From Cruorifilaria tuberocauda (lineage: Eukaryota > Nematoda > Chromadorea > Rhabditida > Onchocercidae): DNA of 64,000 nt. Where the stretch lies: the NCBI GenBank assembly GCA_013365365.1, contig JABVXU010000233.1, positions 1-64,000 of the forward strand, read 5' to 3'. Position numbers and translations under genes: made by a program. The notes below the pieces were generated by a model. The model saw only the letters and a program-made list of their open reading frames with translations. It did not search any database and was not told the origin of the DNA. This document shows positions 1-12,300 of the stretch, piece by piece (position 1 is the stretch's first letter; each line of letters opens with the position of its first letter).

Positions 1-64
1 TAATTAATAACAACAATAGTAATTAATAATAATAATTAATAATAATATTAATAATAATAATAAT
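1..64. repeat. AAT/TAA microsatellite
   Basis: The first 64 bases are an imperfect TAA/AAT trinucleotide tract with a few interruptions. It is simple-sequence repeat at the window edge; no coding signal accompanies it. Confidence 0.9.
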
Positions 65-3000
65 CCCAACTGATTATTAGTTATAACAAAAGGTTAAATT
101 TTGGATTTTGCTACGAAATTTTTAGATAATATGTATACGATATGCAGCAGAAAGAGGTTTTAGATGAATTAAGAAGCGAAGAGTATTAAGGAAATGAAAA
201 GATAACAAAAGGATTTAAAAATTATCAGCCAGTCTCTTAACTCATAAAAGACAAGTGCATATGCTTCTAAGATGAGAAAAAATGGATAATCAGAAAGAAT
301 GCTGCTGCGGTGTAGGAAATCTTCTCCACAGGAATTTACTATGTTGAAGAACTGAAAGTAAAACAACAGGTGGAAAGGGTCGCGAGAGAAATGACACAGT
401 AAATCGAACTTGTTCAAAATTAATTAACCAATTGAACGAACGAAAAGGATACTATACTAACTAAAAATCCTCCATCACCCTACATATTCTAAGTCGTTCG
501 TCTTCTGTGACAATGTCGACAGTTCATTGATGTAGAATGAAGAAGTACCATAAAAAATTAACCTTCAATTTCTTTCTTTAAATATCTGAAAAATTGGATT
601 AAAAAATTCAGCCTATCTTCGAAAAATTTATTTTCAGTGCAGCACAGAAATAAGTAAAGCATTGGATAGAAAAAAACGCTTAAAAATGTTTGAAATTTTA
701 TTTTTTATACAGACAAATGAGAATTATCCACCCAGTCATGCAAAGGATAACAGAAACTATCCACAGATGACCGACGTATTCAGCTAAATCTTTCCTCATT
801 TCGCTTGAAACAATGGACAGAAAGAAATGAAAGGAAAAAATTCATCCCTTGCGAATATTTGATGAGAAATATGAAAAGTCGATAGCAGCAATCGGCTTTT
901 CCAAGATTATTATTTGCTAAAGATCCATTGTTACTATAAAAAGCAAGTAAGAATATAAAAATAAAAAAAGAATATAAAAATTTTAATATAAAAATTTCAA
1001 TTTGAGCAGTAAAAAGTAGCAAAAAAAACAGTAAAATGGCGCAAATTGTTGTTAAGATGATAACTGAGATGATAGATGGCTCCTTGTATTTGTATGATTA
1101 CAAGAAGAATGGAAGCGATGCGTCAGTAGAAGGCCATTCTTGATGTTTTTATTGTTTAGAATAATGATAACATTGTAATAACAAATCAAATACAAGTGGA
1201 ATTGGTTAGAATCTAACTTATTATGAACTACTGATTCGTTTTTACTTCACATACAAATTTGAAAATTCAAAAAAAGGAACTTGAATTTAATAATGATCAC
1301 TGAAGTCAATTCAATTTGTGAAATCATAATGAATCCATTAGCATTCAGTAAAAAAGGTTACGTGAATTCAAACAAAATTACCTGCTTAAAATTCTTAAAT
1401 AGCAAAAGGTTATATCAGATAGTTATTTCGTCCACATTTTGCCGCAAAATATTATTTGAAATGACTGATTCATAAAAAAGATTCTGCCTTACTCATTTTT
1501 ATTGAAATTTAGAGCCGTAAAACCGCGAAAAAATGAGCATTGTTTTATCAGGCGGAAAGACAATAGTCAAGCTAATAATATTTTTTAGCAGCTTTTAACA
1601 TAACATCTGCCGCAACATCTTTTTTCATACCAACTAAGAATTGAAACAGTATAGTATTCTCGTTGATTTCTAAATGGGCACTGGCTATGCGGGATTAAAA
1701 ATCGCTTTTAATCATTATTCGTAATAATTATTTATGTCAGTTGGATGAAATGTTATTGAAATATTCGTTTCTGATATTAACATTAAATTCATAATCAGAT
1801 TTTCAATTGATTTTCTGAACTGTAAAATTATCAAATTTGTCGAAAGGATAAAAGACAAGTGTCGATGTTCTGATTTATTGAAATAACAATAACTGACATA
1901 CAATGAGGAATTAATTTTCTTTAAAATTAAAAAAGAAACAATTTAAAACAAAAAAGCTTAAGAAAAAAGAATGCAAGCATATTTCACAGTTAATCGAAAA
2001 TCAAATAGTGAGATAGTGAAAAGTGCAATATCAGAGATGTTTCAAAGGAAGAAGACGAAAAGAACACAATGATCAAAAAAAGTAAGCTGACAAGATGAAA
2101 GCTCTACAACTTTTCGCTAAGTCAATATAACAGTGATTGAAGAATAGTCTAAATTATAATTCATAATGGACATATTGAACTCAGTGAAGAAATGAAAAAG
2201 GAAGTCTAAAAGACAACTTACGGAGTGGATAGTTAATAAATAAAGGAATGATAAACAGGTTTAAAAGACATCACGCATAACATTTTATATTGGCCCTGTT
2301 GGCACCAATCATAAAAAAAATTCATTGAAATAAATCAACGGTTTGAATAACTCTCATTCTTTCTAATTGATATTTCATCCAATTTTTATTGTGCTGCTAT
2401 TCCTTCTCCATCTCCATCCATGGAATATTAAATGAATTTAGCCATAATCTTTGTGAAAGAGTAATATTTGAATGTATCTAATAAGGAATTTCAACTACAT
2501 AAACAATTTTTATTATCTTATATAAACAATACGATTTTTACATTAGAGAATAATTTTTCAGTATTGATATTCCAACCATTAATATAATTTGATATGAAAA
2601 AAAATGAAAATTTTAAAATTGAACCGTTATTAGCTCTTCATAAACATGTCTAACTTGAGATAAAAGAATGTATTAAAAATTTTCGGTATAGTTAAATATT
2701 TACATTTATATTAAAAAAAATTTTTGTTATCACATCCATAATTGAAAAACAGCAAAGATATTTTCAATTTTCAAACTCACAAAACGTATTATTAAAATTA
2801 ACATTACAACAGTTAACGTGATGTTACGTTTACTGATATAGTGATTAAGATAGTACAAGTAAATCGTTAGTGCCAAAAGGACTTATCATATTATCAGTAA
2901 TGTCAACAAGAAAAGCCAGATTCTTTCATGTCTTACCCATTTTCTTAACATCATTTTACTCTTATTAGTAATTGTAATTTTCGTTGTACACAAAAGCGAC

Positions 3001-4438
3001 AATGAAAAATTTCATTTAACTGATTCACTCTGTGCTTATAGAAATACAAAGAAATTTTTCCTATTTTCGGAATCATAAATCAATTACTCCGACAACTTGA
3101 GTTTTTTCATAGGTTTGATTAACTTGAATGCAACTTCCAGGATTCAGTTTTTCCTCCATTGACTCTATTAACAAAAAAGGGTAATAACAAAGGAAGATAA
3201 CAGATATCACTGGCCAAGCTTTAAAACTAATAATTGATATTAAATAGCTATTTCATACATTAACAGATGAAACTCAGTGAACTCGAAAACAAATTATCTT
3301 ATTTATGAAACAATTAATTAAACAGGACATAAAGGAGAAACGCTTCATCAATAGATTTCAGTTAGATAAATAGCACTTTCTCCTGATGCTTAATAACAGC
3401 TGCATTCAAAATTGGGCTTATTAAATCTGTAAAAATAAAAATGTAAATGTTCATTATACTTTCTTCACGGATTTGAAATTTCACAGATAACATATCGATA
3501 GGTGGTATGCGACCATGCGAAGTGTGGCTAGATGCAGATTATGATAATAACAGTCCCAACTGCAGGTGAGACTTATTTAATCATATAAAAAATGTCTCCA
3601 CATATTTTCAAAGATTAGAAAAGAAAAAAAATGGATATATTCATGGAAGAACATACGCCTATTATCAGCCCAATGTGTGATAGGGAAATAATTTTTCTTC
3701 AAATAAAAGATTTCAAGAAATAATTCTACCGCATGCGTAACTTCTGTGAATCTAAAAAAGATTTAAAAAAATTAGCTTAATGAAGTCTAAAAAAAGAGTC
3801 TAACTCCTACCCAAAAAATTTTTAATTATGGTTCCTTTGTCGAACATCTCGAAAAAATAGGATTATTAAACTACTTGGAAGTTGAAATAGTAAAGCACTA
3901 AGGATCTCAAAATGAAATTGACATGTCAAGGGCTAACATTTTCTTCTTCTCTTTGCAAATCAGTTTTGCTTTCCTTTTTGAAAGCGTTAAGAAAATCAAA
4001 TTAATTTAAAGGTTGACATAAACTGCTGAAAAATAACCTGATTATAATGAATATTATTAACTTCTTTTATTAATACAATCAATCAGCGCAATATATAAAT
4101 GCATTTAACATTTAGTGCAAAAATTTTCGGATGAAACGAAGAGTTTTATATACTTTCTCGGTAAGTCAAAAAAGACACTGTAATGCTGAATGAGTTAAAG
4201 AAAAAACTACTTTACTATGAAGCAACAAAAAGGATGTCTGACTTCATAATTTTTTCAGTGCTATATTTACCAGATAGTATCTTCGTTGTAACAGTTTAAA
4301 TGATAATGAAAAAGGTAACAAACAATCAACAGGAAATTTAAATTCATATTACCGTATACAATATATATCAAAGAGCAAATTATTTGCATATAAAATAAAG
4401 TAGTATGCAAAATAAAAGTATGCAACGTAAGCAGTCTC
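65..4438. other. gene-poor AT-rich stretch
   Basis: I see no convincing exon here on either strand. The open frames are short, rich in Phe, Leu and Lys as expected of random AT-rich DNA, and lack paired splice sites with matching phases. The right end is the 3' flank of the EF-Ts gene. An undetected non-coding gene cannot be excluded. Confidence 0.6.
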
Positions 4439-4444
4439 TTTATT
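4439..4444 (-). terminator. candidate poly(A) signal of EF-Ts
   Basis: On the minus strand these bases read AATAAA, about 170 nt downstream of the EF-Ts stop codon. This is the expected place for a cleavage/polyadenylation signal. The hexamer is common by chance in AT-rich DNA. Confidence 0.35.
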
Positions 4445-4616
4445 ATAAAAGATGCATCATTTATAATACATTTATAATAAAGATGACTGAAGCTGTCAGT
4501 TAACTAAACGACAATGCTTGCATCATAAGCTAAATTATGACGGTGAAATGAAAGAATACTATAGAAATGAGATATATGTGGTGCACAGGTTGAAAAAATC
4601 AAAAAAAGAGAAAAGA

Positions 4617-7338
4617 TTAGCTTCGAATAGACTCTTCCTTTTCATCCTTACTCAATTCAACGCGATAAAAATCAACAATACTCGCTCCATGTCCAGCAAC
4701 ATACTCATGAACTGTCTGCGAAGGATTCAACATAAATGCCTGTCTTAATAACTGAGTTTCATTTTCATCGATATGTGTGACCTGAATAACCAAGAACTGG
4801 AAAAATCTCAAAAATTCAGCACAATCAGAAAACTGTAAAAAAACAAGTAAATTTATAAAATATCGGAATGCTTTTCTCGTGTACGATTTTTGTTATTTCT
4901 TGCTCTTTTTCACATAAAAATTGAAAGGATAAATCCAATCAATAATTTACATTTTAAAAATTAAAATGTGTTATCCCACACTGTATATGGCGCTGCCGCC
5001 TAATTCACTGCGAACAAATAAGCGTGCTATGAAATTAGCAATTTTTAAACCCGCTAATCTGAAACTCAATTGATTTTCTTCTTCACTTTCAATCCTTTTC
5101 CAAATAAAACAATTATAAAGTTGAAAAATTAGATTAAACTACAACGAACCTCTCCACTATAAAAGGCATTGCTTTCGTCTTCCTGAGCGACATTCTCATT
5201 CATAGATGCTGTTTTCTTTTCAAGCAACGGTGTACCCAGTGTTAAAGTCCTAAAATATATTTTAAAGTGTAGAATTTTAAATAAAATTCGATAAAAAAAA
5301 TTTTTAATAAAATTCGATGCTTAAGTGATTCAGTTTGAAAAAAGAGAAAACTAAAAGCATACCAATGAAGTGATGAACTAGTAGAAACTTGATATTAAAT
5401 TACATTAGAATCAATTTCAGGTTTCAAATTCAGGATGAAATCTCATATTTTTTTCATATTCATATAAATTAAAGAAGTAAAGGAGTATAACCCAAGCGCA
5501 TAATGGTCGACAAAGCAATTTACCTCATCCCAATAATATGCTGACATAATTGCTGTCCCAGCTTTTCTATTGGAAAATTAGTTTTGGTCAACATCTTGAG
5601 ACCAACAACCGATATATATCTTCCCATACACGCTGTTTCAGTACCTTCTTAATAAAAAATTGTTTAGTAATTATCTTCTTCCGCAACATTTTAAAAAATA
5701 GTACGATTTAAAACAATAAATAAATTTCATACTATACACAGCAAACCTTTGGGATGTGCGTAGCCAAAAAGCTGAATATCAGATGGTGCCAGTATTAGTT
5801 GTGCTCTTGAAAGAGTTATATTTTCGCCAAGTTTACCGATCGCTTCCGCAATCAAATTCTTTATTAACTTGCCGTTTTCCGATGTTTTGAGAGAATTAAC
5901 ACCTACAATATTGTTTGTATGAAAACCAGCAGAATATTTCTGAAATAGCCGATAAAACCAATGAAATTTCAGCCTAAATCTCCAACTTTACCGAAATATA
6001 ATGAAGTATAGTATAGCGGCTTCAAATAATTAGAACAAATATAGAGTAAATTTGGAAGCTTCAACAAAAACTAAAGTAACAGTGAAACGAATTTTATTCT
6101 TTATCGGTATTTTTCAGTCCCTTTCACAGATTTAATTTACTTCCAAAAGAGAAATAGCAAAAACATAAATCGTTTGTAATCAAGAACTATTACTCACTTG
6201 AACTGAATAACTCAAAGCCATCACCATCCGTTTCATCTCTATTATCAGCATACAAAACTGCCTTAACTACATCTTCAACCTAAAATTCTTTCTTGAAAAT
6301 TATTCAGATTCATAAAAATCCCAATAATTCAATATAAATTCAAATCTAAAAAATTCCAACACGATAATGAAGTTCATCATAGCAATTATCCAGTTTGCAC
6401 TGCTATCTTTGAATTTTATGAAATTTTTTTTAATAAGTGATTCTCTAAAATATTTTTCCAATATATAAACCATCATAGATTCAAAAACCTACCAATCGTT
6501 TAAAATCATTACTTCTGGAAACAAAATCTGTCTCGCAATTTAATTCAACGACAGCCGCCTTATTTCCTTTTGTTATCACCGATATAAGACCTTGTCTTGT
6601 TGGTCTAACAGCAAGTCTAGAAATTAATTAAAATTTTTAATATTTAAAAATGCAAAAAATTATGCTTCTTGAAAACATGAGGGACTAATAGTTACTTTGC
6701 AGCTTTCTCCCAGCCCTCTTCCATAGCCTTTCTTTTCAACCATCTGATCGCCTCATCCAGATTATCTAATCCAAATTCATTGAGTGCTTTGCGACAATTC
6801 ACATAGCTATACCCAGTCTTTTTTCGTAATTCTTTTAATGCCTGAAAGAAACACATGATAAATAACCATCCATAGATGTTAAAAAATGGATTGTGAAATC
6901 CTGTAAACCAACCCGACCACTACTTCAGGGATGTACTAAAACTATTGGTTTACAGAAGAAATGAGCATTAACCTAAGTTTCAACTGAAAAGCTTCTGTTT
7001 GTGAAGAGTAGAACAAAAACATCAACGCTGATGCTTAAAATAGGAATATAATTAAAGTTTGATAAAATTAGATCGTCGGGAACTGCAACAATTATCGCAA
7101 ATTTAACTCATTTTGTTATATCATTAGAAAATTTTGAATCTGAATCTAAATACAAAGTGCACCAGTTTTAATGAAGTTAACATCTCAAATAAACAACACG
7201 TGAATTTAAGCTATTCAAAACATTAAATATTACTTCCTTAATAGTATTTGGTGTAGGTGCAATAGCGGTAGCCAAACATAACCAACCGAAACCTTTTTTG
7301 GGGCCAACCAATCGAATTAATTGTCGTGATGCGATCAT
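4617..7338 (-). CDS. tsfm-1: elongation factor Ts, mitochondrial
   Basis: Nucleotide exchange factor that recharges mitochondrial EF-Tu with GTP during organelle translation. Eight exons, in coding order: 7338-7234, 6841-6696, 6616-6493, 6279-6198, 5902-5747, 5647-5524, 5249-5150, 4832-4617. All junctions keep phase and give 350 residues, close to animal EF-Ts proteins. The first exon encodes a basic, hydrophobic leader ([10 protein letters not shown]...) suited to mitochondrial import. The UBA-like N-terminal signature follows ([16 protein letters not shown]) and then the family core [15 protein letters not shown] around residues 104-118. The last exon carries [18 protein letters not shown], the typical C-terminal motif. 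I chose the ATG at 7338 because an acceptor-like TTTCTAG sits 7 nt upstream, as for a trans-spliced message. Exon 6 has tandem AAGAAG acceptors, so one extra residue is possible. The function call is secure; the symbol follows C. elegans usage. Confidence 0.93.
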
Positions 7339-7355
7339 CAAACCCCTAGAAATAA
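7339..7355 (-). promoter_or_regulatory. probable spliced-leader trans-splice acceptor of EF-Ts
   Basis: Read on the minus strand, a pyrimidine-rich TTTTATTTCTAG ends at 7346 and is followed after 7 nt by the ATG. No upstream coding exon is needed to complete the protein. In nematodes this arrangement usually marks a spliced-leader addition site. A cis-spliced 5' UTR intron would look the same. Confidence 0.5.
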
Positions 7356-7533
7356 AAGCAACTACATCGGAACTCAAAATTTACGCGTGAGACGTGAAAG
7401 TTTCGTTTCGCTTATCTCTTTAGTCGTCTTATACAACACGTGCTTCACGGAGAGGTGGGAATTATGTGATTTGCAGATAGGAGTTCGCCCATTTGGTTGC
7501 GGGCGTAATCTTATATATTCACGAGATAAACAA

Positions 7534-7609
7534 GTCTGATAGAGCTATTTAGATTTGACGCGCGGGACACTCAAGTCCCGCGCGTCAAATCTAAATAGCT
7601 CTATCAGAC
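7534..7609. repeat. perfect inverted repeat, 35-bp arms
   Basis: Arms 7534-7568 and 7575-7609 are exact reverse complements, separated by the 6-nt loop ACTCAA. The arms include a GC-rich core (GACGCGCGGGAC) unlike the surrounding AT-rich DNA. It lies about 190 bp upstream of the EF-Ts 5' end. It could extrude as a cruciform, be transcribed as a hairpin RNA, be a mobile-element relic, or be a cloning/assembly palindrome. Confidence 0.95.
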
Positions 7610-8766
7610 GTGGATGAGTTCGACATCCCTTTCCCTAGCATTCATTTTCATAAAAATTTCCGCATGAGCTTCAGCACAGGTACTGTTTACAGTTGAAAAT
7701 TATTTCAGAGTTAGCATTGAAATTAAAATTAAAGCAAATAATTTAAAATCTGAATTAGATTATCTTATATTTTTCCAGCATAATCACAATCTAATCCTAT
7801 GTCCAAAAATGTACCTTCCTTTCTATAATTATTGTTCCTGGATATTTCTAAAATTATTATCTGATCATTTCGTTCAGTATCCGATATTCCATGACCTTTG
7901 ATCAAATATTTATATGTTTAAACAAATCACTCGCTGTTATTCTATTTTGCTGAGCAGAAATATTGCAAAAATTATACTTTGCTGTTGCAGTAATTCACAA
8001 TATTCACAGTACGAATATTTGGATATATTTTAGTACAACAGAATACAATGAGCCACTGAAGAAATAATTTTATTCACCAGAAAATTTCTCTTTTCTTTAA
8101 AGCTAAAATATGAACAAAACAGGTAAAGTGAAAATATGAAATTTCAGAGAAAAATTGGTGCACAGCAAAATAATCAAAATGAGATTCTTCCTTGCATACA
8201 TCAAAATACATGATAAAATTAAAGCGGCTTATCTTACGACATATTAATATACAGCAGAATTCCTTCACAATATTCATACTAAAATCATAATTTTTTAAAC
8301 AAAAAGTTCGTTTCTTTGAAAGCCAGCAGAAGTGCTCTTTTCCGAATTTGAAAAGGTTAGCAAGCTAGTAAGTTCAATAGTCTGAAATCTGGATTAGAAT
8401 TAGCTAAAAAAAAATTGACTAATTTAGAATCAAATTCCAGAATGATTCAGATATCATCATCGGCAGTCACTATCTTAGTACCTATATGAACCGCTGAATA
8501 TTTGTTATTTTAAGGTAAATATCTAGCAATATTTTAAAGTTAACCAGAATGTTTTTTCTTTGAATAAAGTATCCACAAAGTTCATAGAGTAATCCTTATC
8601 CAATATACAGAAAATATAATAGATGAAAGAATTTTTGAAAAAAAAGGAAAAAATTGAAAAGAAAAAGAATTGTCGTTTCAAATATCAGAAAATCATTACA
8701 ATTCTAAAAACGAAATTTTAATATAATTATCCTACTAATTAAGATAATTCTTCCAGATAAGTGAAT

Positions 8767-8806
8767 ATTCTTGTAGTTCATAATTTATTCTTGTAGTTCA
8801 TAATTT
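8767..8806. repeat. tandem duplication 2 x 20 bp
   Basis: The 20-mer beginning ATTCTTGTAG occurs twice in direct head-to-tail succession without mismatch (8767-8786 and 8787-8806). It looks like a recent replication-slippage duplication in the RIN 3' flank. Confidence 0.9.
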
Positions 8807-8901
8807 AATGCTACTTCTCAACATCCTTATGCCCATCAGAATTCCGAAATCAACTAACTCCGTAAACTTGCTACTTTCTAATCAAAATTCTGTCAAAAAG
8901 A

Positions 8902-8962
8902 GATTTTGTGGTTAATGGAGGAAGGAAAAATTCCGTCCAGAATTTTTATTAACCACAAAATC
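8902..8962. repeat. bulged hairpin-forming inverted repeat
   Basis: Outer arms of 15 bp (8902-8916 with 8948-8962) enclose inner arms of 8 bp (8926-8933 with 8940-8947) around a 6-nt loop. A 9-nt purine bulge (8917-8925) lies on the 5' side only. In all 23 base pairs fold within 61 nt. It may be a small hairpin RNA or a decayed MITE; nothing in the sequence decides which. Confidence 0.7.
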
Positions 8963-9311
8963 ATTTTTAAACTAATCTTAGAATTACTATCTTAAAACGA
9001 CGATTCCAGAACAATTGCAAAATGCACTTTGAGCAAAAACGGATGAAATCTGCACTATCTAATTAGACCTAATTAGAAATTAATGGAATGTTTAATGAAA
9101 TAATGAATACCATCAATTGCCTTCACCTCAATAAAAAGATGAGACTTCGTATGTAATTTTTGAATCAGAAATTTGATTATTTTCTCCTTAAACCGAAAGT
9201 TAGCTCTCCCTCGTTCTTTCAGATATTATTTAATGAGTCGGAAAATACTGCGTCTACAGTAAATGCACACAAATACACTCTGCTATTATAGAACAGCATT
9301 ACCAGATTACA

Positions 9312-12300
9312 TCAAGAAAGAGAGGATACTGCAAATTTAGGCCAAGCTATTTTTGCTTCGTGTCGCTTATAAGCAAACAGGTGTGCCTTATGTGCCTGCT
9401 TTAACTGATGGCGAATTAAATCAGGACATTCGTTTGCCAGAAGACATGTTTCGTAACCATCGACTAGAAGATATCTGAAATGAAACATCTAAACCGAAAA
9501 AAGCACAGCTGAAAAGTTGCAATCAATTACTGCAGACTGGTGCATCTCAATTAAGTTTGACAGCAAATACATCCTTTGAAATGTTTATTTAACGTAGATG
9601 TAGCACACAAGAAAAGATTTCTTTAATAGTTATTGATTTCAGTTTTAATTTAAGAATCATATCACTATATAAACAAAGAGAATTGAAAAGAACATACAAT
9701 CCATGATCTTCAGGATTTGTAATGCCAAACTGATGTGCAATAACGCGACATAGCTTTCCAGCAGTCATCTGGGGAACACCAGGAAATGTGTGGTACCGGA
9801 TAGAACCATCGAGCTCATCCGGTACAGCTACCTTCACGAAAGCGTCTGACGACGATGAAAGAACCGGACTAACACTGCCTAATGAGGAACAATACGATCC
9901 GTCTTCCTAAAAGTGAAAAAAAATCATTTATTGAATATCCAATTTTCCTGCAGTTTTGGAAATTCGAACAAAGAAAAATTATAGTACCGTTACTGAAGAG
10001 TCATCCACCTGTCCCAACTTTCGAATGCTTTCGGTATTTTTTAGTACATCAATGGCGGAAAAAAGAGCAATGAGGTAGTAACTGGAATCACCAGTGGTCA
10101 GTAACTGTTTCGGAAGCAATTCCCACATATACCATGCTTCAACTTCACATCCGACCGTTGATGTACGCGCCAATAAGTATACTAACCATCGCACCAGTTC
10201 TGAATTTAATTCGTTTCATAATTTAGTTAATTATTTATTAGAACTTCTAATCTCGTTTGAAATTGACGCAATACAATTTCAAAAAGTAAATTTTCATAAA
10301 CGATCATCGATCAGCAGTTTAATGAAAACTGTCAGATAACCACATCAAAAATATAAAGAAACTTTCGTAATAAGATGTTGTATATTTGTATCTAGTACAT
10401 GTTTATTACTACAATCATTTTTAAAGGGGAATGTTAATCTATAAAAACATGAAATCATTTTTATAATCACTTTTATTATACTGACCATCAGCAGGAGGCA
10501 AAGCTTTAATCTTGCTGCTTTCGGTGCTGATTAGGTCATAATTTTCCATATCACCGCTCGGATTATCACAGGGCTGTTGTCTACCAATTGCCAAAAATAT
10601 CACTCGTAGCAAATTCTCCAGTTTTTTTAGCGGTGAATAATGGTGTTGCATTTTCCGTAAACAAATCTTAATTGTCTCCATTTTCTGCGTTGTAGGTGGC
10701 GTAAACTAAAATTATCACAATCAAAAGCAATATAAATAAAGAAAGTTTATCCGAGCAATCACAAAATTTAGATTTTTTTCCTAATCGAACCTACCCCAAT
10801 AATATTACTTAGCATCACTGATAAAAAATTTTTATATAAATTTTTGGGGAAAAGAACATACTTTACAGCGAACTCCAAAGCCTAACTGTTCTGGCGACAA
10901 AGTTCGGACGTAAGTAAGATTTTCCGAAAGTGCTTGAAGCCAACCATTTTTTGAGTACTCGCGTACCATCAAATGATAAAGATGAGGTTTTACTGGATCT
11001 AAATTTCATTAATTCGATTAAAATTTTCTCAAAAAATAAAAAGGGCTAATATTTCAAATATAAAAGGGTTAATATCTTTCTAGGATTTCGAAAGAATTTT
11101 AATTCAGTAGAAGTTTTTTTCCTACATAAACAAGTTGCTGAATTAAATATATGATTAGTATGCTAAAAAAAACTTGCAAAGGACAATTTTATGCAAAACA
11201 GCTTCCAAAATTGCATCAATATTCAAAAACTCGTTAGCATTCAATCGCGCGCGTTCTTTTTCAATTAGATCATGAAGTTCACCTTCTCCATGTTTCACCA
11301 GATAATTCTTTAAACCATTTAAAAATTGTCGTACATTTCGAATTACCACCTAAAATCATACTTCGAAACAGCTATCCTTCATATTCTCAGAAGATAAATA
11401 ACAAATCGTTTAAATTTGCTAATAACTTGAAATTTTTGTAGCATATATTAAAACATTGCATAATTTCAGCAGTTTGATTCTCCCTATTTTATGCATTCAC
11501 TTAATTGCTTGCCTCAATTCAGGATTATTTGATCAGATTTGAAAATCATCCATTATTATCAGTTTTAAATAAATGAAAAGATTACTTGTGGATCACATTC
11601 TTCTGCTTCAAATGTACATTCAATGAAACGGCGTAATGTAGCACCGAAGACTGTGTTTTCTTCCTGTGATAGCCTACAATTGACAATTTCAGTTATGTTT
11701 AAACATGTTAAGGTCAAAAAATGATTCAAATTTGTCAGATATAGGAAATCAGAGTAATTAACCTCTCAACATATTCCTGAATCTTTGTACCCGGATCTGC
11801 ACTCAAACCATTTTTCAACCGTGGCGGTGAAATAATGGGTGAGAGTGCGCGAATGCTTGTTGGGATGTCATCCAAAGATTCAAGCCATGAATCGTCAAGC
11901 TTTGAATATCGTGGAAGGATGCGCGGCAGCTAGAAGTTATGCAACATTAAAAAACAAGAACATGATAGATTTCATATATGACGATAAGAAATAGAAATTA
12001 TGGTTTAAAAAACCAAAACGTTCAAATTAAACTAACCACTGACCATAAAAAATACGACTAACAAACATACTGAATGTGTGTTTGTTGATTTATGGCTATC
12101 CACAGTGGTGGTTCCATCCGACATTTCCCCCACATTACTTATGTTCATCATTGAATTTGATGCTTCATGATCTCCACTGTCAATGGTAATTGATTTACTG
12201 AAATCAAAGAAATCAGTGTGAGAATCTGAATGAAGATTTTACGAAATTAAACAAAACCAAATAATTATGAAATAAGCTATAAATTCTGCCTAAAAAAGGA

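Larger units (their letters stand above)
7346..9311. other. spacer between EF-Ts and RIN genes
   Basis: About 2 kb between the EF-Ts 5' end and the RIN 3' end. It should contain the EF-Ts promoter and the RIN 3' UTR. I see no exon. It holds a perfect inverted repeat (7534-7609), a 20-bp tandem duplication (8767-8806) and a bulged hairpin (8902-8962), listed separately. The length argues against an operon joining the two genes. Confidence 0.6.

Noticed and set aside
9234..9478. Plus-strand protein-like frame (with two internal stops) that looked like a processed pseudogene, including TGVPYVPALTDGELNQ
   Set aside because: The minus strand here is the last RIN exon: it reads YLLVDGYETCLLANECPD in phase with the RA domain. 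The plus frame is its antisense shadow.
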